A stretch of 64,000 bases of DNA from JAEUHO01 sp046350655 (GTDB lineage: Bacteria > Planctomycetota > PLA2 > JAEUHO01), in assembly GCA_046350655.1 (NCBI GenBank), contig JAXMAB010000007.1:1-64000 (forward strand), given 5' to 3'. The translations under genes were made by a program, and so were the position numbers. This document shows, piece by piece, positions 22,971 through 32,714 of this stretch; position 1 is the first letter of the stretch, and each line of letters starts with the position of its first letter. The notes under the pieces were generated by a model. That model was not told where the DNA came from. It worked only from the letters and a program-made list of their open reading frames with translations, and did not search any database.

Positions 22971-24614
22971 TCAGACGTACGCGGCGTACTCCGGCTCGAA
23001 CATCGTCGAGCGCACGTACGCGGCGAGGTCGGCGGGCCGGGCCATCCGCGTCAGGCTCCGCGTGAACGCGAGGTCGGCGACGGCGACGCCGATCGCGGCC
23101 GACACCTCGCGGATGCGGGACAGGTCGGGGTAGATGCGGCCGAGCGCGAGGTCGTCGTCGGTGACGAGCTCGGCGAGGGTGCGCGCCGCGACGTAGAACA
23201 TCTCGTCGGTGACGCGCGTGGCCTCGCTGGCGGCCACGCCGAGGCCGACGCCCGGGAAGATGTAGCTGTTGTTGCCCTGGCCGGGGACGTGCGTCTTGCC
23301 GTGCAGCGTGACCGGCGCGAACGGGCTGCCGCTGGCGAAGACGGCGCGGCCGTCGCTCCACGCGTACGCCTGCTCGGCGGTGCACTCGGCCTGGGAGGTC
23401 GGGTTCGACAGCGCGAACACGACGGGCCGCGCGTTGAGGCGCGCCATGGCCCGCACGACCTTCTCGTCGAACGTCTGCGGCATGCCGGAGACGCCGATGA
23501 GCGCCGTCGGCTTCACGCGCTCGACGGCCTCGAGCAGCGTCGAGGCGGGCGCCTCGTCGTGGGCGAACGCGAGCTTGTGCTCGACGAGGTCCTTGCGGCT
23601 CTTCACCACGAGGCCCTTCGAGTCGACGAAGAAGCACTGCCGCCGCGCGACGTCCTGCGGCACGCCGGCCGCGGTGAGCGCCGTCACGATGAGGTGCCCG
23701 ATGCCGATGCCGGCCTCGCCCGCGCCGAGGAAGAGGAACCGCTGGTCGCGGAGCGCCGTCCCCGTGAGGCGCTGCGACGACAGCAGGCCCGCGAGCGTCA
23801 CGCCCGCGGTGCCCTGGATGTCGTCGTTGAAGGTGCAGACGCGGTCCTGGTACTTGTGCAGCAGGCGGAACGCGTTGGAGTTGCCGAAGTCCTCGAACTG
23901 GATGCACGCGCGCGGGAACAGGGCCTGCACGCCCATGACGAACTCGTCCACCAGCGCGTCGAACGCGGGCCCGCGCAGGCGCGGCTGCTGGAGGCCGAGG
24001 TAGAGCGGGTCCTCGCGCAGCGCCTTGTTGTCGGTGCCCACGTCGAGCATCACGGGCAGGCACTGCGCCGGCGGCACGCCCGCGCACGCGGTGTAGAGCG
24101 AGAGCTTGCCGACCGGGATCCCCATGCCGTTGGCGCCGAGGTCGCCCAGGCCGAGGATGCGCTCGCCGTCGGTCACGACGATGATCCGCACGTCCGGGTT
24201 GGGCCAGTTCTGCAGGATCTCCTTCACGCGGCCGTGGTCCTGCGCCGAGACGTACAGCCCGCGCGGGCGGCGCCAGATGTGGGCGTACTTCTGGCATGCC
24301 AGGCCCACCGTCGGCGTGTAGATGATCGGCATCATCTCCTCGAGGTGCGCGAGGACGAGCCGGTAGAACAGCGTCTCGTTCCGCTCCTGCAGCGAGCTCA
24401 GGTAGATGTACTTCTCGAGGGGGTCCGGCTTGCGCTTGTAGCTGTCGTACACGCGGAGCAGCTGCTGGTCGGGGGTGAACACGCGCGGCGGCAGCAGCCC
24501 GCGCAGCCCGAGCGCGTCGCGTTCGGCGGCGGTGAACGCGGTGCCCTTGTTCGTCAGCGGGTCCTGGAGCAGCTGGACGCCGCGACGGCCGTTCAGGTGG
24601 AGGGATGAGGTCAC
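22971..24614 (-). CDS. NAD-type malic enzyme
   Basis: Oxidative decarboxylation of malate to pyruvate. 547 residues from GTG 24614. Motifs: NKGTAFTAAERDALGLRGLLPP, YLSSLQERNETLFYRLV, MMPIIYTPTVGLACQKY, VTDGERILGLGDLGANGMGIPVGKLSLY, CIQFEDFGNSNAFRLL, FNDDIQGTAGVTLAGLL. The nucleotide-binding segment is FLFLGAGEAGIGIGHLI, and ALSNPTS follows. The length and IYTPTVG signature match the large malic enzyme family with no C-terminal phosphotransacetylase domain. GAGGAG lies about 12 bases before the GTG. Probably monocistronic. Confidence 0.95.
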   Translation of the reverse strand: MTSSLHLNGRRGVQLLQDPLTNKGTAFTAAERDALGLRGLLPPRVFTPDQQLLRVYDSYKRKPDPLEKYIYLSSLQERNETLFYRLVLAHLEEMMPIIYTPTVGLACQKYAHIWRRPRGLYVSAQDHGRVKEILQNWPNPDVRIIVVTDGERILGLGDLGANGMGIPVGKLSLYTACAGVPPAQCLPVMLDVGTDNKALREDPLYLGLQQPRLRGPAFDALVDEFVMGVQALFPRACIQFEDFGNSNAFRLLHKYQDRVCTFNDDIQGTAGVTLAGLLSSQRLTGTALRDQRFLFLGAGEAGIGIGHLIVTALTAAGVPQDVARRQCFFVDSKGLVVKSRKDLVEHKLAFAHDEAPASTLLEAVERVKPTALIGVSGMPQTFDEKVVRAMARLNARPVVFALSNPTSQAECTAEQAYAWSDGRAVFASGSPFAPVTLHGKTHVPGQGNNSYIFPGVGLGVAASEATRVTDEMFYVAARTLAELVTDDDLALGRIYPDLSRIREVSAAIGVAVADLAFTRSLTRMARPADLAAYVRSTMFEPEYAAYV

Positions 24615-24773
24615 GGGAGGACTCCTCGCTGGGCCCACGAGACGGAATTCGAAGGGGCAGTGTAGTCCGATCCGGGGTCCCCCCCGCGCTCCGGGTCGAG
24701 AGCCGCGTCACCCCGGCCGATCCTGCGCGTCGGCCCCGCCGTACAGCCGTGGTCCTCAACCCCGCGTCCGGGA

Positions 24774-24815
24774 CCGCGAGGCCCGTCCCGCGCCGCACCG
24801 GGCCTTGCGTCCCCA
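24774..24815. repeat. family C inverted pair (imperfect hairpin)
   Basis: GGGACCGCGAGGCCCGT and ACCGGGCCTTGCGTCCC flank a ten-base loop. One T-for-C change and a CGG/CG length difference make it slightly imperfect. It lies upstream of malic enzyme, between that gene and a family B cluster. Confidence 0.65.
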
Positions 24816-24939
24816 CCCCCTCGACCGCGCCCCGCTCCCCGCGCGCGCTCGGCTCCCCCCGCGCAAGCGAAGGGCAAGAAGGCGAGGAGGAGCGAGCGCG
24901 AAGCAGAGAGGATCACCGCAGCCGAACCCGCCCTGAACT

Positions 24940-25410
24940 CATCTCCTCCGCGCCCCGCCGAGCGCGAGCCCCACGCCCAATGTGAGGGCCCCGCCCGAGG
25001 CGGCACGATCACGCCGTCCGATCTACAACGCGCGTCGCAGCGACGCCCGGAACCGCGCGGCGCGAAACGCGCCCCGGGACAGCGCGCTGAGAGTCGCTCC
25101 CCCGCGCGCACTTCCCGCCGCGCCCGGGCGAGCGCGTGCCCTATTCCAAATGTGAGGGCTCCGTCCGAAGCGGCAAGATCACGCCTTCCGATCTTCAAGG
25201 CGCGTCGCAGCGAGTCCCGGAACAGCGCGGCGCGAAACGCGCCCCGGGACAGCGCGCTGAGAGTCGCTCCCCCGCGCGCACGTCCCGCCGCGCCCGGGCG
25301 AGCGCGTGCGCTGTTCCAAGTGTGAGGGCTCCGTCCGAAGCGGCAAGATCACGCCTTCCGATCTTCAAGGCGCGTCGCAGCGAGTCCCGGAACAGCGCGG
25401 CGAAGGAACA
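24940..25410 (-). repeat. family B repeats, three copies 3' of the antiporter gene
   Basis: Three copies with spacing of about 168-171 bp, centred near 25000, 25170 and 25345; the leftmost is degenerate. The rightmost has a perfect 10-bp inverted repeat GCGCTGTTCC (25308-25317) / GGAACAGCGC (25389-25398) enclosing AAGATCACGCCTTCCGATCTT. The two right copies also share GAAACGCGCCCCGGGACAGC and CGCTGAGAGTCGCTCCCCCG between units. They begin 14 bp after the antiporter stop. Confidence 0.87.
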
Positions 25411-25423
25411 CGCGCGGCGAGTG

Positions 25424-26773
25424 TTACGCGTCATGCTCATCCGGCGCATGCCGCTCCCCCACCTTCGGCCCGGCGTCCTCGGGGACGCCGTGGCGCACGT
25501 CGCGCCAGCGGGCGAGCAGGTGGTGTCGCTGGTGGACGAACCGCTCGAGCGCGAGCACGCCGTAGGCGACCGCGCACGCGAGGTGGAACGGCTGCTCGTG
25601 CTCGGGACCGAAGCCGAGCCCGCGGAGGAGCCCCGTCGACAGCAGCAGCGTCACCACGAACTGCACGAGGAACAGGCCGAGGATCGTGAGGGCCTGCCCC
25701 AGCGAGAAGTTGAGGTCGGCGATGGTCGCGACCGCGTAGAGGCCCTGCGCGGCGGTCAGCCAGAGCTCGGCCTGCATGTGGCCGTCGAGCGGCAGGCACC
25801 CGCCGAAGCCGGAGCCGTGCACGGCGCTCGAGATGCAGAACGCGACGGGCACGCCGCCCACCAGCAGCGTCCACTGGTTCACCTTGCTCGAGATGAACGC
25901 GCCCATGCCCATCTCGGCGCGGCCGCGCAGCGTGAGCAGGATCACGACCACGAACTCCGGCGCCTCGGAGGCCAGCGGGGCCAGCCACTTGATGAGGAGG
26001 ACGTCGTCCACGTGCAGCTTGTGGCCGGCCTCGATCAGCGACTCGGCGAACGGCTCGGCCGACGCCAGGATCGCGCCCGCGGCCCAGACGAACAGGACGA
26101 CGATCCACCGCCGGCGGCGCGCGCGCGGCCACGTCACCATGACGCGGGGCGGGCCCACGAGCGTCGAGACGTCGTGCTCGGCGTCGTCGTCGCCGGCGGA
26201 CGTCTTGACGTACATCGCGTAGATGCCGAAGAGCACCAGCGCGTCGTACCAGCAGACGCCCCGCTTCAGGGGGAGCAGCAGGCTGTAGAGCGTCGCGATC
26301 AGCAGCCACACGACGTCGCCGGACCGTTGCCGCCGCAGCGCGATGCCGCGCGCGCCCTGGCGGTACCACACGATCAGCGCGACCACCGGCCAGCCCGCGC
26401 CGATGAGCAGCTGGTTGGCGCCGGTCATGTTGGCGAGCGCCTTGTGCTGGTACTCGGCGATGTAGCCGGCCTTCCACGCGAGCGTCGCGTCCACGGCGTA
26501 CTCGGGGAGCACGGTGACGAGCGCCAGGAACACGACCGCGAGGCCCGAGCCGATCTCGCCCTCGGCGACCTCGGCGGCCCAGGTGAGCACGAACGCCGCG
26601 GCGACGACGCAGGCCCCGTAGACCATGAGGCCGAGCATGGGCGCCGACGCCGGGTGGAACCCCGACAGCGTCATCGCGAGGCCCGGCAGCGTCGCGAAGA
26701 TCGCGAGGTAGAGGAGGGAGAGCGCGCGGGGGTTCCCGGCGCGCGGCGAGGTCATCGGGGTCGGTGACGTCAT
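25424..26773 (-). CDS. sodium/calcium exchanger (CaCA) family membrane protein
   Basis: 449 residues, about eleven hydrophobic segments. Two alpha-repeat-like segments typical of Ca2+/cation antiporters are visible: GSGLAVVFLALVTVLPEYAVDATLAWKAG (residues ~75-105) and WLAPLASEAPEFVVVILLTLRGRAEMGMGAFISSKVNQWTLLVG (~265-310). Each has the acidic residue (LPE, APE) expected in the ion site. The second half also contains SSAVHGSGFGGCLPLDGHMQAELWLTAAQGLYA. The C-terminus is a His-rich cytoplasmic tail. ATG 26773. Which ion is exchanged cannot be told. It sits 41 bp downstream of uvrC on the same strand. Confidence 0.85.
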   Translation of the reverse strand: MTSPTPMTSPRAGNPRALSLLYLAIFATLPGLAMTLSGFHPASAPMLGLMVYGACVVAAAFVLTWAAEVAEGEIGSGLAVVFLALVTVLPEYAVDATLAWKAGYIAEYQHKALANMTGANQLLIGAGWPVVALIVWYRQGARGIALRRQRSGDVVWLLIATLYSLLLPLKRGVCWYDALVLFGIYAMYVKTSAGDDDAEHDVSTLVGPPRVMVTWPRARRRRWIVVLFVWAAGAILASAEPFAESLIEAGHKLHVDDVLLIKWLAPLASEAPEFVVVILLTLRGRAEMGMGAFISSKVNQWTLLVGGVPVAFCISSAVHGSGFGGCLPLDGHMQAELWLTAAQGLYAVATIADLNFSLGQALTILGLFLVQFVVTLLLSTGLLRGLGFGPEHEQPFHLACAVAYGVLALERFVHQRHHLLARWRDVRHGVPEDAGPKVGERHAPDEHDA

Positions 26774-26814
26774 GCGGCGGACGATACCCGGAGGGCCCCC
26801 GGGGCGAAGCGGCG

Positions 26815-28638
26815 TCAGGCGTCGAGCCGCTCCCGGAGCAGCCGGGCCACGCGCTCCCCCACGCCGGGCAGCGTCGCGAGGTCCTCGATCGCCGCCGCGC
26901 GGAGGCCCTCGACGGAGCCGAACCGCTCGAGCAGGGCCTTGCGTCGGCGGGGCCCGAGGCCCGGGATCCCGTCGAGGACGGTCCCGGTCGCGGCCTCGCT
27001 GCGCTTCTTGCGCTGGTAGCGGCCGGCGAAGCGGTGGGCCTCGTCGCGCACCCGCACCAGCAGGCGCAGGGCGGGGTCGTCCGGCGCGAGCACGAGGGGC
27101 TCGGCGACGCCGGGCCGCACGATGCGCTCGTCGGTCGCGGTGCCGCCGCGGCGGCGGGCCTTCGCGAGGCCGACGAGGGGCGGCGGCTCGAGCCCGAGGG
27201 CCCGGATCGCGGCGAGCGCGGCCTCCACCTGCCCGGCGCCGCCGTCGATCATCACGAGGTCGGGCAGGGCGCCGAGCGCGAGGCCCTTCGCGAACCGGCG
27301 GCCGATCACCTCGGCCATGCCGGCGTAGTCGTCGCCCCCCGCCGCCTCGCGGATCGCGAAGTGGCGGTACGCGTCCGGGTCGGCGACGCCGTCGGTCAGG
27401 ACGGCCATGGCGGCGACCGGCTCGTGGCCGGAGGTGTGCGAGAGGTCGTAGCCCTCGATGCGGCGCGGGGGCGCGGCGAGGCCCAGGCGCTCGGCGAGCG
27501 CCGCCAGGGCCGCCGCCGCCTGCCGCGACGAGACGCCGTGCTCCTGCAGCGCGAACGCGGCCTTCTGGCGGGCCAGCTCGATCAGCTCGAGGCCGGCGCC
27601 GCGCTGCGGCACGCGCACGGCGACGGGCCCGCCGCGGAGCGAGGCGAGCACCTCCTCGAGCCCGGCGACGTCGTCCGGCGCCTCCTCGACGAGCACCTCG
27701 GGCGGGACGAGCTTGCCGCCGGCGTGGAACTGCGCGAGGAAGCCCGTCAGCACGTCCTTGCGCGGGAGGTCGGTCCGCTGCGGGTAGGTGCGGACCGCCA
27801 CGAGGTGCCCGTCGCGCACGAAGAGCACGGCGACGAGCGCGGTCCCGGGCCCCGTCGCGACGGCGATCACGTCGCGGTCGACGCCGTCGGGCGTCACGGC
27901 CTGCTGACGGGCGACGGACGCCTCGAGGGCCGCGAGCCGGTCGCGGAAGAGCGCGGCGCGCTCGAAGTCGAGCGCGTCCGACGCCCGCTCCATGTCGGCG
28001 CGCAGGCCGGCCGCGACGCCGTCGTCGCGCCCGCGCAGCACCGCGAGCGTGCCCGCGACCATGGCCGCGTACTCCTCGGGCGTGACCTTGCCGACGCACG
28101 GCGCGGCGCAGCGCCCGATCTGGTGGTAGAGGCACGGCCGCTCGCGTTCGGCGAGCTCGCGGTCGCTGCACGAGCGCAGCGGGTAGAGCGAGCGGAGGAA
28201 CGTGAGCGTCTGCCGCAGCGACCGCGCCTCGGCGAAGGGCCCGAAGTAGGTCGCGCCGTCCTTCCGGATGCGGCGCACGAGGCGCAGGCGCGGGAACGGA
28301 TGGTCGCGGTCCACGCGCACGACGAGGAACGCCTTGTCGTCCTTGAGCCGCAGGTTGTAGGGCGGCTGCTCGCGCTTGATCGTCGAGTTCTCGAGGATCA
28401 GCGCCTCCGACGCGGTGCGCGTCGGGATCGCGTCCACGTCCACCGCGCGGCGCATGAGGAGGCGCACGAGGGGCCGCGTGTCGCGCCCCGCGAGGTACGA
28501 CTTCGTCCGCGCGCGCAGGTCGCCGGCCTTGCCGACGTAGAGCACGCGGCCGTCGCCGTCCTTCCAGAGGTAGACCCCCGGGGACGCCGGGAGGCGGTCC
28601 ACCTTGGCGGCGAGGTCCGAGGGTTCGGTCGGCGGCAC
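26815..28638 (-). CDS. uvrC: excinuclease ABC subunit C
   Basis: Makes both incisions in nucleotide excision repair. 607 residues from GTG 28638 (VPPTEPSDLAAKVDRLPASPGVYLWKDGDGRVLYVGKA), the GIY-YIG nuclease start. The cysteine cluster is RPCLYHQIGRCAAPCVG. The UvrB-interacting UVR motif is ALDFERAALFRDRLAALE. The RNase H-like second nuclease domain begins RRIEGYDLSHTSGHEPVAAMAVL and contains PDLVMIDGGAGQVEAAL. The C-terminus has helix-hairpin-helix motifs (LDGIPGLGPRRRKALLERFGSVEGL, LATLPGVGERVARLL). uvrB lies 820 bp upstream beyond the DinB-family gene. Confidence 0.97.
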   Translation of the reverse strand: MPPTEPSDLAAKVDRLPASPGVYLWKDGDGRVLYVGKAGDLRARTKSYLAGRDTRPLVRLLMRRAVDVDAIPTRTASEALILENSTIKREQPPYNLRLKDDKAFLVVRVDRDHPFPRLRLVRRIRKDGATYFGPFAEARSLRQTLTFLRSLYPLRSCSDRELAERERPCLYHQIGRCAAPCVGKVTPEEYAAMVAGTLAVLRGRDDGVAAGLRADMERASDALDFERAALFRDRLAALEASVARQQAVTPDGVDRDVIAVATGPGTALVAVLFVRDGHLVAVRTYPQRTDLPRKDVLTGFLAQFHAGGKLVPPEVLVEEAPDDVAGLEEVLASLRGGPVAVRVPQRGAGLELIELARQKAAFALQEHGVSSRQAAAALAALAERLGLAAPPRRIEGYDLSHTSGHEPVAAMAVLTDGVADPDAYRHFAIREAAGGDDYAGMAEVIGRRFAKGLALGALPDLVMIDGGAGQVEAALAAIRALGLEPPPLVGLAKARRRGGTATDERIVRPGVAEPLVLAPDDPALRLLVRVRDEAHRFAGRYQRKKRSEAATGTVLDGIPGLGPRRRKALLERFGSVEGLRAAAIEDLATLPGVGERVARLLRERLDA

Positions 28639-28722
28639 GGCGTCATGGTAGGACCCGCCGGGCACCGGTCGGTCGGACCTCCGGGGCCGGCCGCCACGCG
28701 CTCCGGCCGCCGCGGTGCCCCC

Positions 28723-28750
28723 TTGACGTACGCCGGGCGTTTGATAGGTT
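28723..28750 (+). promoter_or_regulatory. candidate sigma70-type promoter of the DinB-family gene
   Basis: TTGACG, 16 bases, then TAGGTT, 60 bp before the ATG, in a locally AT-richer patch. It is the only such hexamer pair seen in this gap. The -10 match is weak. Confidence 0.35.
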
Positions 28751-28809
28751 GTTGTTCGTATCGGCATCCCCCCTAACCCGGCGTTCGCCGCCGACGAAAA
28801 GGCCCCCTC

Positions 28810-29349
28810 ATGTCGAAGACCGCCCTCCCCTGGACCGACCTCATCACCCGCCACACCGACTCGACCTACCAGGCGACGCTCGGGCTCGTGAAGCTCCTGA
28901 ACGACAAGGAGCTGTCGTGGAAGCCCGCGACGGGCACGAACTGGATGACGGTCGGGCAGCTGCTCGAGCACCTCACGAACGCGGGCGGCGCGTGCGTGAA
29001 GGGCTTCGTGACCGGCCAGTGGGACTTCGGTTCCGACGGCGCCGAGGACCCTGCCACCGAGACGGGCCTGCCGCCGGCGGAGAAGCTGCCGACGGTGAAG
29101 TCGGTGGCCGACGCGGTGAAGCGGATCGAGGCCGACCACAAGACGGCGCTCGAGATGGTCGCGAAGGCGGGCGAGGCGAACCTCGCGACGAAGAAGGTCG
29201 CGGCGCCGTGGAACCCGACCGAGCTGCTGCTCGGCGAGCAGTGCCTGATGATGATCGACGCGCACCTCGCGACGCACAAGGCGCAGCTCTTCTACTACCT
29301 GAAGTTGATGGGCAAGCCCGTCCACACCGGCCACCTGTACGGGATGTAG
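28810..29349 (+). CDS. DinB-superfamily protein
   Basis: 179 residues forming the four-helix bundle seen in DinB/YfiT-like proteins. The helix containing MTVGQLLEHLTNAGG offers the first metal-binding histidine, and MMIDAHLATHKAQLFYYLKLMG the later two (H-x3-H). Such proteins are often thiol-dependent transferases or stress proteins; substrate unknown. AAAAGG precedes the ATG by about eight bases. Despite the name this is not DNA polymerase IV. It lies between uvrB and uvrC, on the opposite strand to both. Confidence 0.85.
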   Translation: MSKTALPWTDLITRHTDSTYQATLGLVKLLNDKELSWKPATGTNWMTVGQLLEHLTNAGGACVKGFVTGQWDFGSDGAEDPATETGLPPAEKLPTVKSVADAVKRIEADHKTALEMVAKAGEANLATKKVAAPWNPTELLLGEQCLMMIDAHLATHKAQLFYYLKLMGKPVHTGHLYGM

Positions 29350-29378
29350 GCCCGGGTCGGACACCGACCCTCGCGACC

Positions 29379-29406
29379 GCGAGGCCCGGCGCGCGCCGGG
29401 CCTCGC
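29379..29406. terminator. bidirectional 28-nt palindrome (family C) between convergent genes
   Basis: GCGAGGCCCGGCGC followed at once by GCGCCGGGCCTCGC, a perfect 14-bp palindrome. It lies in the 108-bp gap between the stops of the DinB-family gene (29349) and uvrB (29458). The position suggests a shared transcription end, and the arms are the family C repeat. Confidence 0.6.
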
Positions 29407-29457
29407 GTCCCGTTCCTCCCGCCCGCCGCGCGGCGGTGACGCGTGCGCGGGGTGGCG

Positions 29458-31515
29458 TCAGATCGCGTCGAGGCGGAGGAGCTCGGCGTCGAGGCGGCGC
29501 ATCTCGTCGCGCGCCTTGGCGGCGTCCTCGAACTTCATCGCCTTGGCGGCCTCGCGCATGCGCTTCTCGGCGTCGGCCCGACGACGCTCGAGCGACGCCC
29601 GGTCGCTCCCGGCGTCGGCCTCCTCGCGGTCGAGGCCCGTCAGGTCCACGTAATCGCGCTCGGCGTACGCCTCCGCGACGGTCGCGCGCACCCCGCGCAC
29701 GACGCTCGTGGGCGTGATGTGGTGCTCCTCGTTGTAGGCGCGCTGGTGCTTGCGGCGGCGCTCCATCTCGGCCAGCGCCCGCTTCATCGAGTCGGTCTCG
29801 GCGTCGGCGTAGAAGATCACCGTCCCGTGCGCGTTGCGCGCCGCGCGGCCCGACGTCTGGATCAGCGACGTCTCGGACCGCAGGAACCCCTCGCGGTCGG
29901 CGTCGAGCACCGCGACCAGCGACACCTCGGGCAGGTCGAGGCCCTCGCGCAGCAGGTTGATCCCGACGAGGACGTCGAACACGCCCAGCCGCAGGTCCTT
30001 GAGGATGCTCGCGCGCTCGAGGGTCGTGACGTCGCTGTGGAGGTAGCGGACCTTCACCCCGACGTCGGCGAAGTGCTCCGTCAGCTCCTCGGCCATGCGC
30101 TTCGTGAGCGTCGTCACGAGGACGCGCTCGTTGCGCGCCGTCCGCAGCCGCACCTCGCCGAGGAGGTCGTCCACCTGGTGGCGCGCGGGCCGCACGATCA
30201 CCGGCGGGTCGACGATGCCGGTCGGCCGCACCACCTGCTCGGCGTCGATCCCACCCGCCTTCTCGCGCTCCCACGGGCCCGGCGTCGCCGACACGTGGAG
30301 GACCATCGGCAGCCGGACCTCGAACTCCGCGAACGTGAGCGGCCGGTTGTCGAGGGCGCAGGGCAGGCGGAAGCCGTGCTCGACGAGCGTCGTCTTGCGC
30401 GAGCGGTCGCCCTGGAACATCCCGCCGACCTGCGGGATCGTGACGTGGCTCTCGTCCACGACCATGAGGAAGTCGTCGGGGAAGTAGTCGAGGAGCGTCC
30501 ACGGCGGCTCGCCCGGGGCCCGGCCGTCGAGGTGGCGCGAGTAGTTCTCGATGCCCGGGCAGAAGCCGGTCTCGCGCAGGAGCTCGAGGTCGTACCGCGT
30601 CCGGCGCAGGAGGCGGTCGGCCTCGAGCGGCTGCTTGTGCCGGCGCAGGAACCCGACGCGCTCGTCGAGCTCCGCCTCGATGGCCTCCACCGCGCGCTTG
30701 AGCGCGTCCTCTCGGGTGACGTGGTGGCTCGTGGGGTAGAAGGCGGCCTCGGGCAGCGCGCGGAGCAGCTCGCCCGTGAGCGCGTCCACCTCCTCGATGC
30801 GTTCGATCTCGTCGCCGAACCACTCGATGCGCACGACGCGGTCGTCGCGGTCGGCGGGCCCGACCTCGAGCACGTCGCCGCGGGCGCGGAACGTGCCGCG
30901 GCCCCGCGTCAGCTCGTCGCGGCGGTACTGGATCCGCACGAGCCGCCGCAGCACGTCGTCGCGGTCCACGCGCTCGCCCGTGCGCACGGCGACGTGCATC
31001 GCCTCGTACTCCTCCGGCGAGCCGAGGGCGTAGATGCAGGACACGCTGGCGACGACGATCGTGTCGCGCCGCGTGAGCACCGCGCGCGTCGCGGCGTGGC
31101 GCATCCGGTCGATGCGGTCGTTGATCGACGAGTCCTTCTCGATGAACGTGTCCGTCGAGGGGATGTACGCCTCGGGCTGGTAGTAGTCGTAGAACGAGAC
31201 GAAGTACTCGACGGCGTTCTCGGGGAAGAGCTCGCGCATCTCGTCGAACAGCTGCGCCGCCAGCGTCTTGTTCGGCGCGAGGACCAGCGCCGGGCGCCCG
31301 AGCCGCGCGATCACGTTGGCGACGGTGAACGTCTTGCCCGACCCCGTGACGCCGAGCAGGACCTGGTGGCGCTTGCCCGCCTCCACCCCGCGCACGAGCG
31401 CGTCGATGGCCGCGGGCTGGTCGCCGCGCGGCACGAAGCGGGTGGTCAGCTTGAACGGCCGCTCGACGGGCCCCGGCCCCGAGCGCCGGGGACGTCGATG
31501 GACCGCGTCGGTCAC
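29458..31515 (-). CDS. uvrB: excinuclease ABC subunit B
   Basis: Damage-verifying helicase of excision repair. 685 residues from GTG 31515, overlapping the zinc-ribbon gene stop (GTGA). Motifs: FVPRGDQPAAIDALVRGV, Walker A LLGVTGSGKTFT, the beta-hairpin segment VSFYDYYQPEAYIPSTDTFIEKD, DESHVTIPQVGGMF and LRLGVFDVLVGINLLREGLDLPEV. Next are QTSGRAARNAHGTVIFYAD and the C-terminal UVR motif MKFEDAAKARDEMRRLDAEL. The first ~25 residues precede the family start and are basic. Confidence 0.97.
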   Translation of the reverse strand: MTDAVHRRPRRSGPGPVERPFKLTTRFVPRGDQPAAIDALVRGVEAGKRHQVLLGVTGSGKTFTVANVIARLGRPALVLAPNKTLAAQLFDEMRELFPENAVEYFVSFYDYYQPEAYIPSTDTFIEKDSSINDRIDRMRHAATRAVLTRRDTIVVASVSCIYALGSPEEYEAMHVAVRTGERVDRDDVLRRLVRIQYRRDELTRGRGTFRARGDVLEVGPADRDDRVVRIEWFGDEIERIEEVDALTGELLRALPEAAFYPTSHHVTREDALKRAVEAIEAELDERVGFLRRHKQPLEADRLLRRTRYDLELLRETGFCPGIENYSRHLDGRAPGEPPWTLLDYFPDDFLMVVDESHVTIPQVGGMFQGDRSRKTTLVEHGFRLPCALDNRPLTFAEFEVRLPMVLHVSATPGPWEREKAGGIDAEQVVRPTGIVDPPVIVRPARHQVDDLLGEVRLRTARNERVLVTTLTKRMAEELTEHFADVGVKVRYLHSDVTTLERASILKDLRLGVFDVLVGINLLREGLDLPEVSLVAVLDADREGFLRSETSLIQTSGRAARNAHGTVIFYADAETDSMKRALAEMERRRKHQRAYNEEHHITPTSVVRGVRATVAEAYAERDYVDLTGLDREEADAGSDRASLERRRADAEKRMREAAKAMKFEDAAKARDEMRRLDAELLRLDAI

Positions 31516-32590
31516 TTGTCGCCCGACTCGCCGTTCTTGCGGGCCTCTTCCTCGGCGCCGTCGATGCGCTCGTCCCAGGGCTTCTGGGGCTTGTCCTTCC
31601 ACACGCCGTTGTCCCACCAGAGCACCCAGCCCTTGGCCGTGCTCTCGGCGAACTTCGCGTCGGACGTCGCCTTGATCGCCGACTTGTTGCGGCGGCTGCG
31701 CTCCTGGTACCCGTCGATCTTGCGCAGGAGCGCGTCGGCGACGCCGGCCTTCATGCGGCCCTGGATGTCGTCGAAGCCCTCGCCCGACTTCACGGTGTGG
31801 AACACGTTGATCAGGCGCGGGGCGGCCTTGTAGCCGAGGGCGACGAGGGCCTTGCCCGCGTCGCGGCTGTCGGCGCCGGCGCTCTCGAAGACCGCCTTCT
31901 GCACCAGCTGGTCGATCTGCGTGCGCTCGTCGGCGGTCGCGTCCGGATGGTGGCCGACCTCGTGGATCGTCCCCTTCGCGGCGGGCGGGGTCGCCGGCGC
32001 GGGGGTCGCCCCGACGTGCCGTCCGCGGGGGCCGTCCCGGCGGGCGTGCCCGCCGCGGGCGTGCCGGCGGCGGGCGTGGCCCCGGCCGGCGTGCCGGCCG
32101 CCGGGGCGCTGCCCATGGCGGCGGGCGCGGCGCCGGTCGGCGTCCCGCCCATCGGCAGGCCCTCGTCGGCCGGCGCGGTCTTGGCGACCGGCGCGGGCTC
32201 CTCCGGGGGCTTCTTCTTCTTCAGGACGACCAGCGCGATGCCGCCGATCACGACGAGGCCGATCAACGAGCCGATGACGAGGGTCTGGCTGTTGTCCTTC
32301 TTCGGCGGCAGCCCGCCGCCGCCCTCGCCGCCCTCCTCGTCGCCGCCGCCGTCGCGCGACCGACGCAGCCGCGCGCGGGCGCCGCGTCCCGCGAGCCGCG
32401 ACGACCGCGAGCCCTCGAGCCCCCCCGTGACCTCCTGCTTCGTCGGCTTCGCGGCCGCCGCGGCCTCGCGGAACGCCGAGAGGTCCATGGGGGTCTGGCA
32501 CTGCGTGCACGTGAAGACCGCCGGCGGCTTCGCCGGGAGCTTGAACTTCTTCGAGCACGTCGGGCACTGGATGACGATCGGTTCGGACAT
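31512..32590 (-). CDS. zinc-ribbon membrane protein, one frame break
   Basis: From ATG 32590 the protein starts MSEPIVIQCPTCSKKFKLPAKPPAVFTCTQCQTPMDLSAF, a four-cysteine zinc ribbon of the MJ0042 kind. A charged linker, one transmembrane helix (TLVIGSLIGLVVIGGIALVVL, residues ~110-130), then Pro/Ala/Thr-rich repeats (AGTPAGATPAAGTPAAGTP) follow. After a break near 32010 the C-terminal domain continues in another frame: GTIHEVGHHPDATADERTQIDQLVQKAVF, KALVALGYKAAPRLINVF, KGWVLWWDN. HEAT-like helices may be present in that part. Cytoplasmic ribbon and extracytoplasmic C-terminus are inferred. Its stop overlaps the uvrB start, an odd partnership. Confidence 0.75.
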
Positions 32591-32714
32591 GGCGCATCCC
32601 GGGGTCGGAGGCACGCGATTCTAGGTCGCGCCGGGGGGCCTCCGCAACGCCGCCCCGAGGGAAACGCCGTCGAGGCCTCGCCCGGGCCGGACGGCCCGGG
32701 AGTACGATGCCCCC

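Noticed and set aside
28810..29349. DNA polymerase IV (dinB)
   Set aside because: The 179-residue helical protein has no polymerase motifs; the DinB superfamily name refers to a different four-helix fold.
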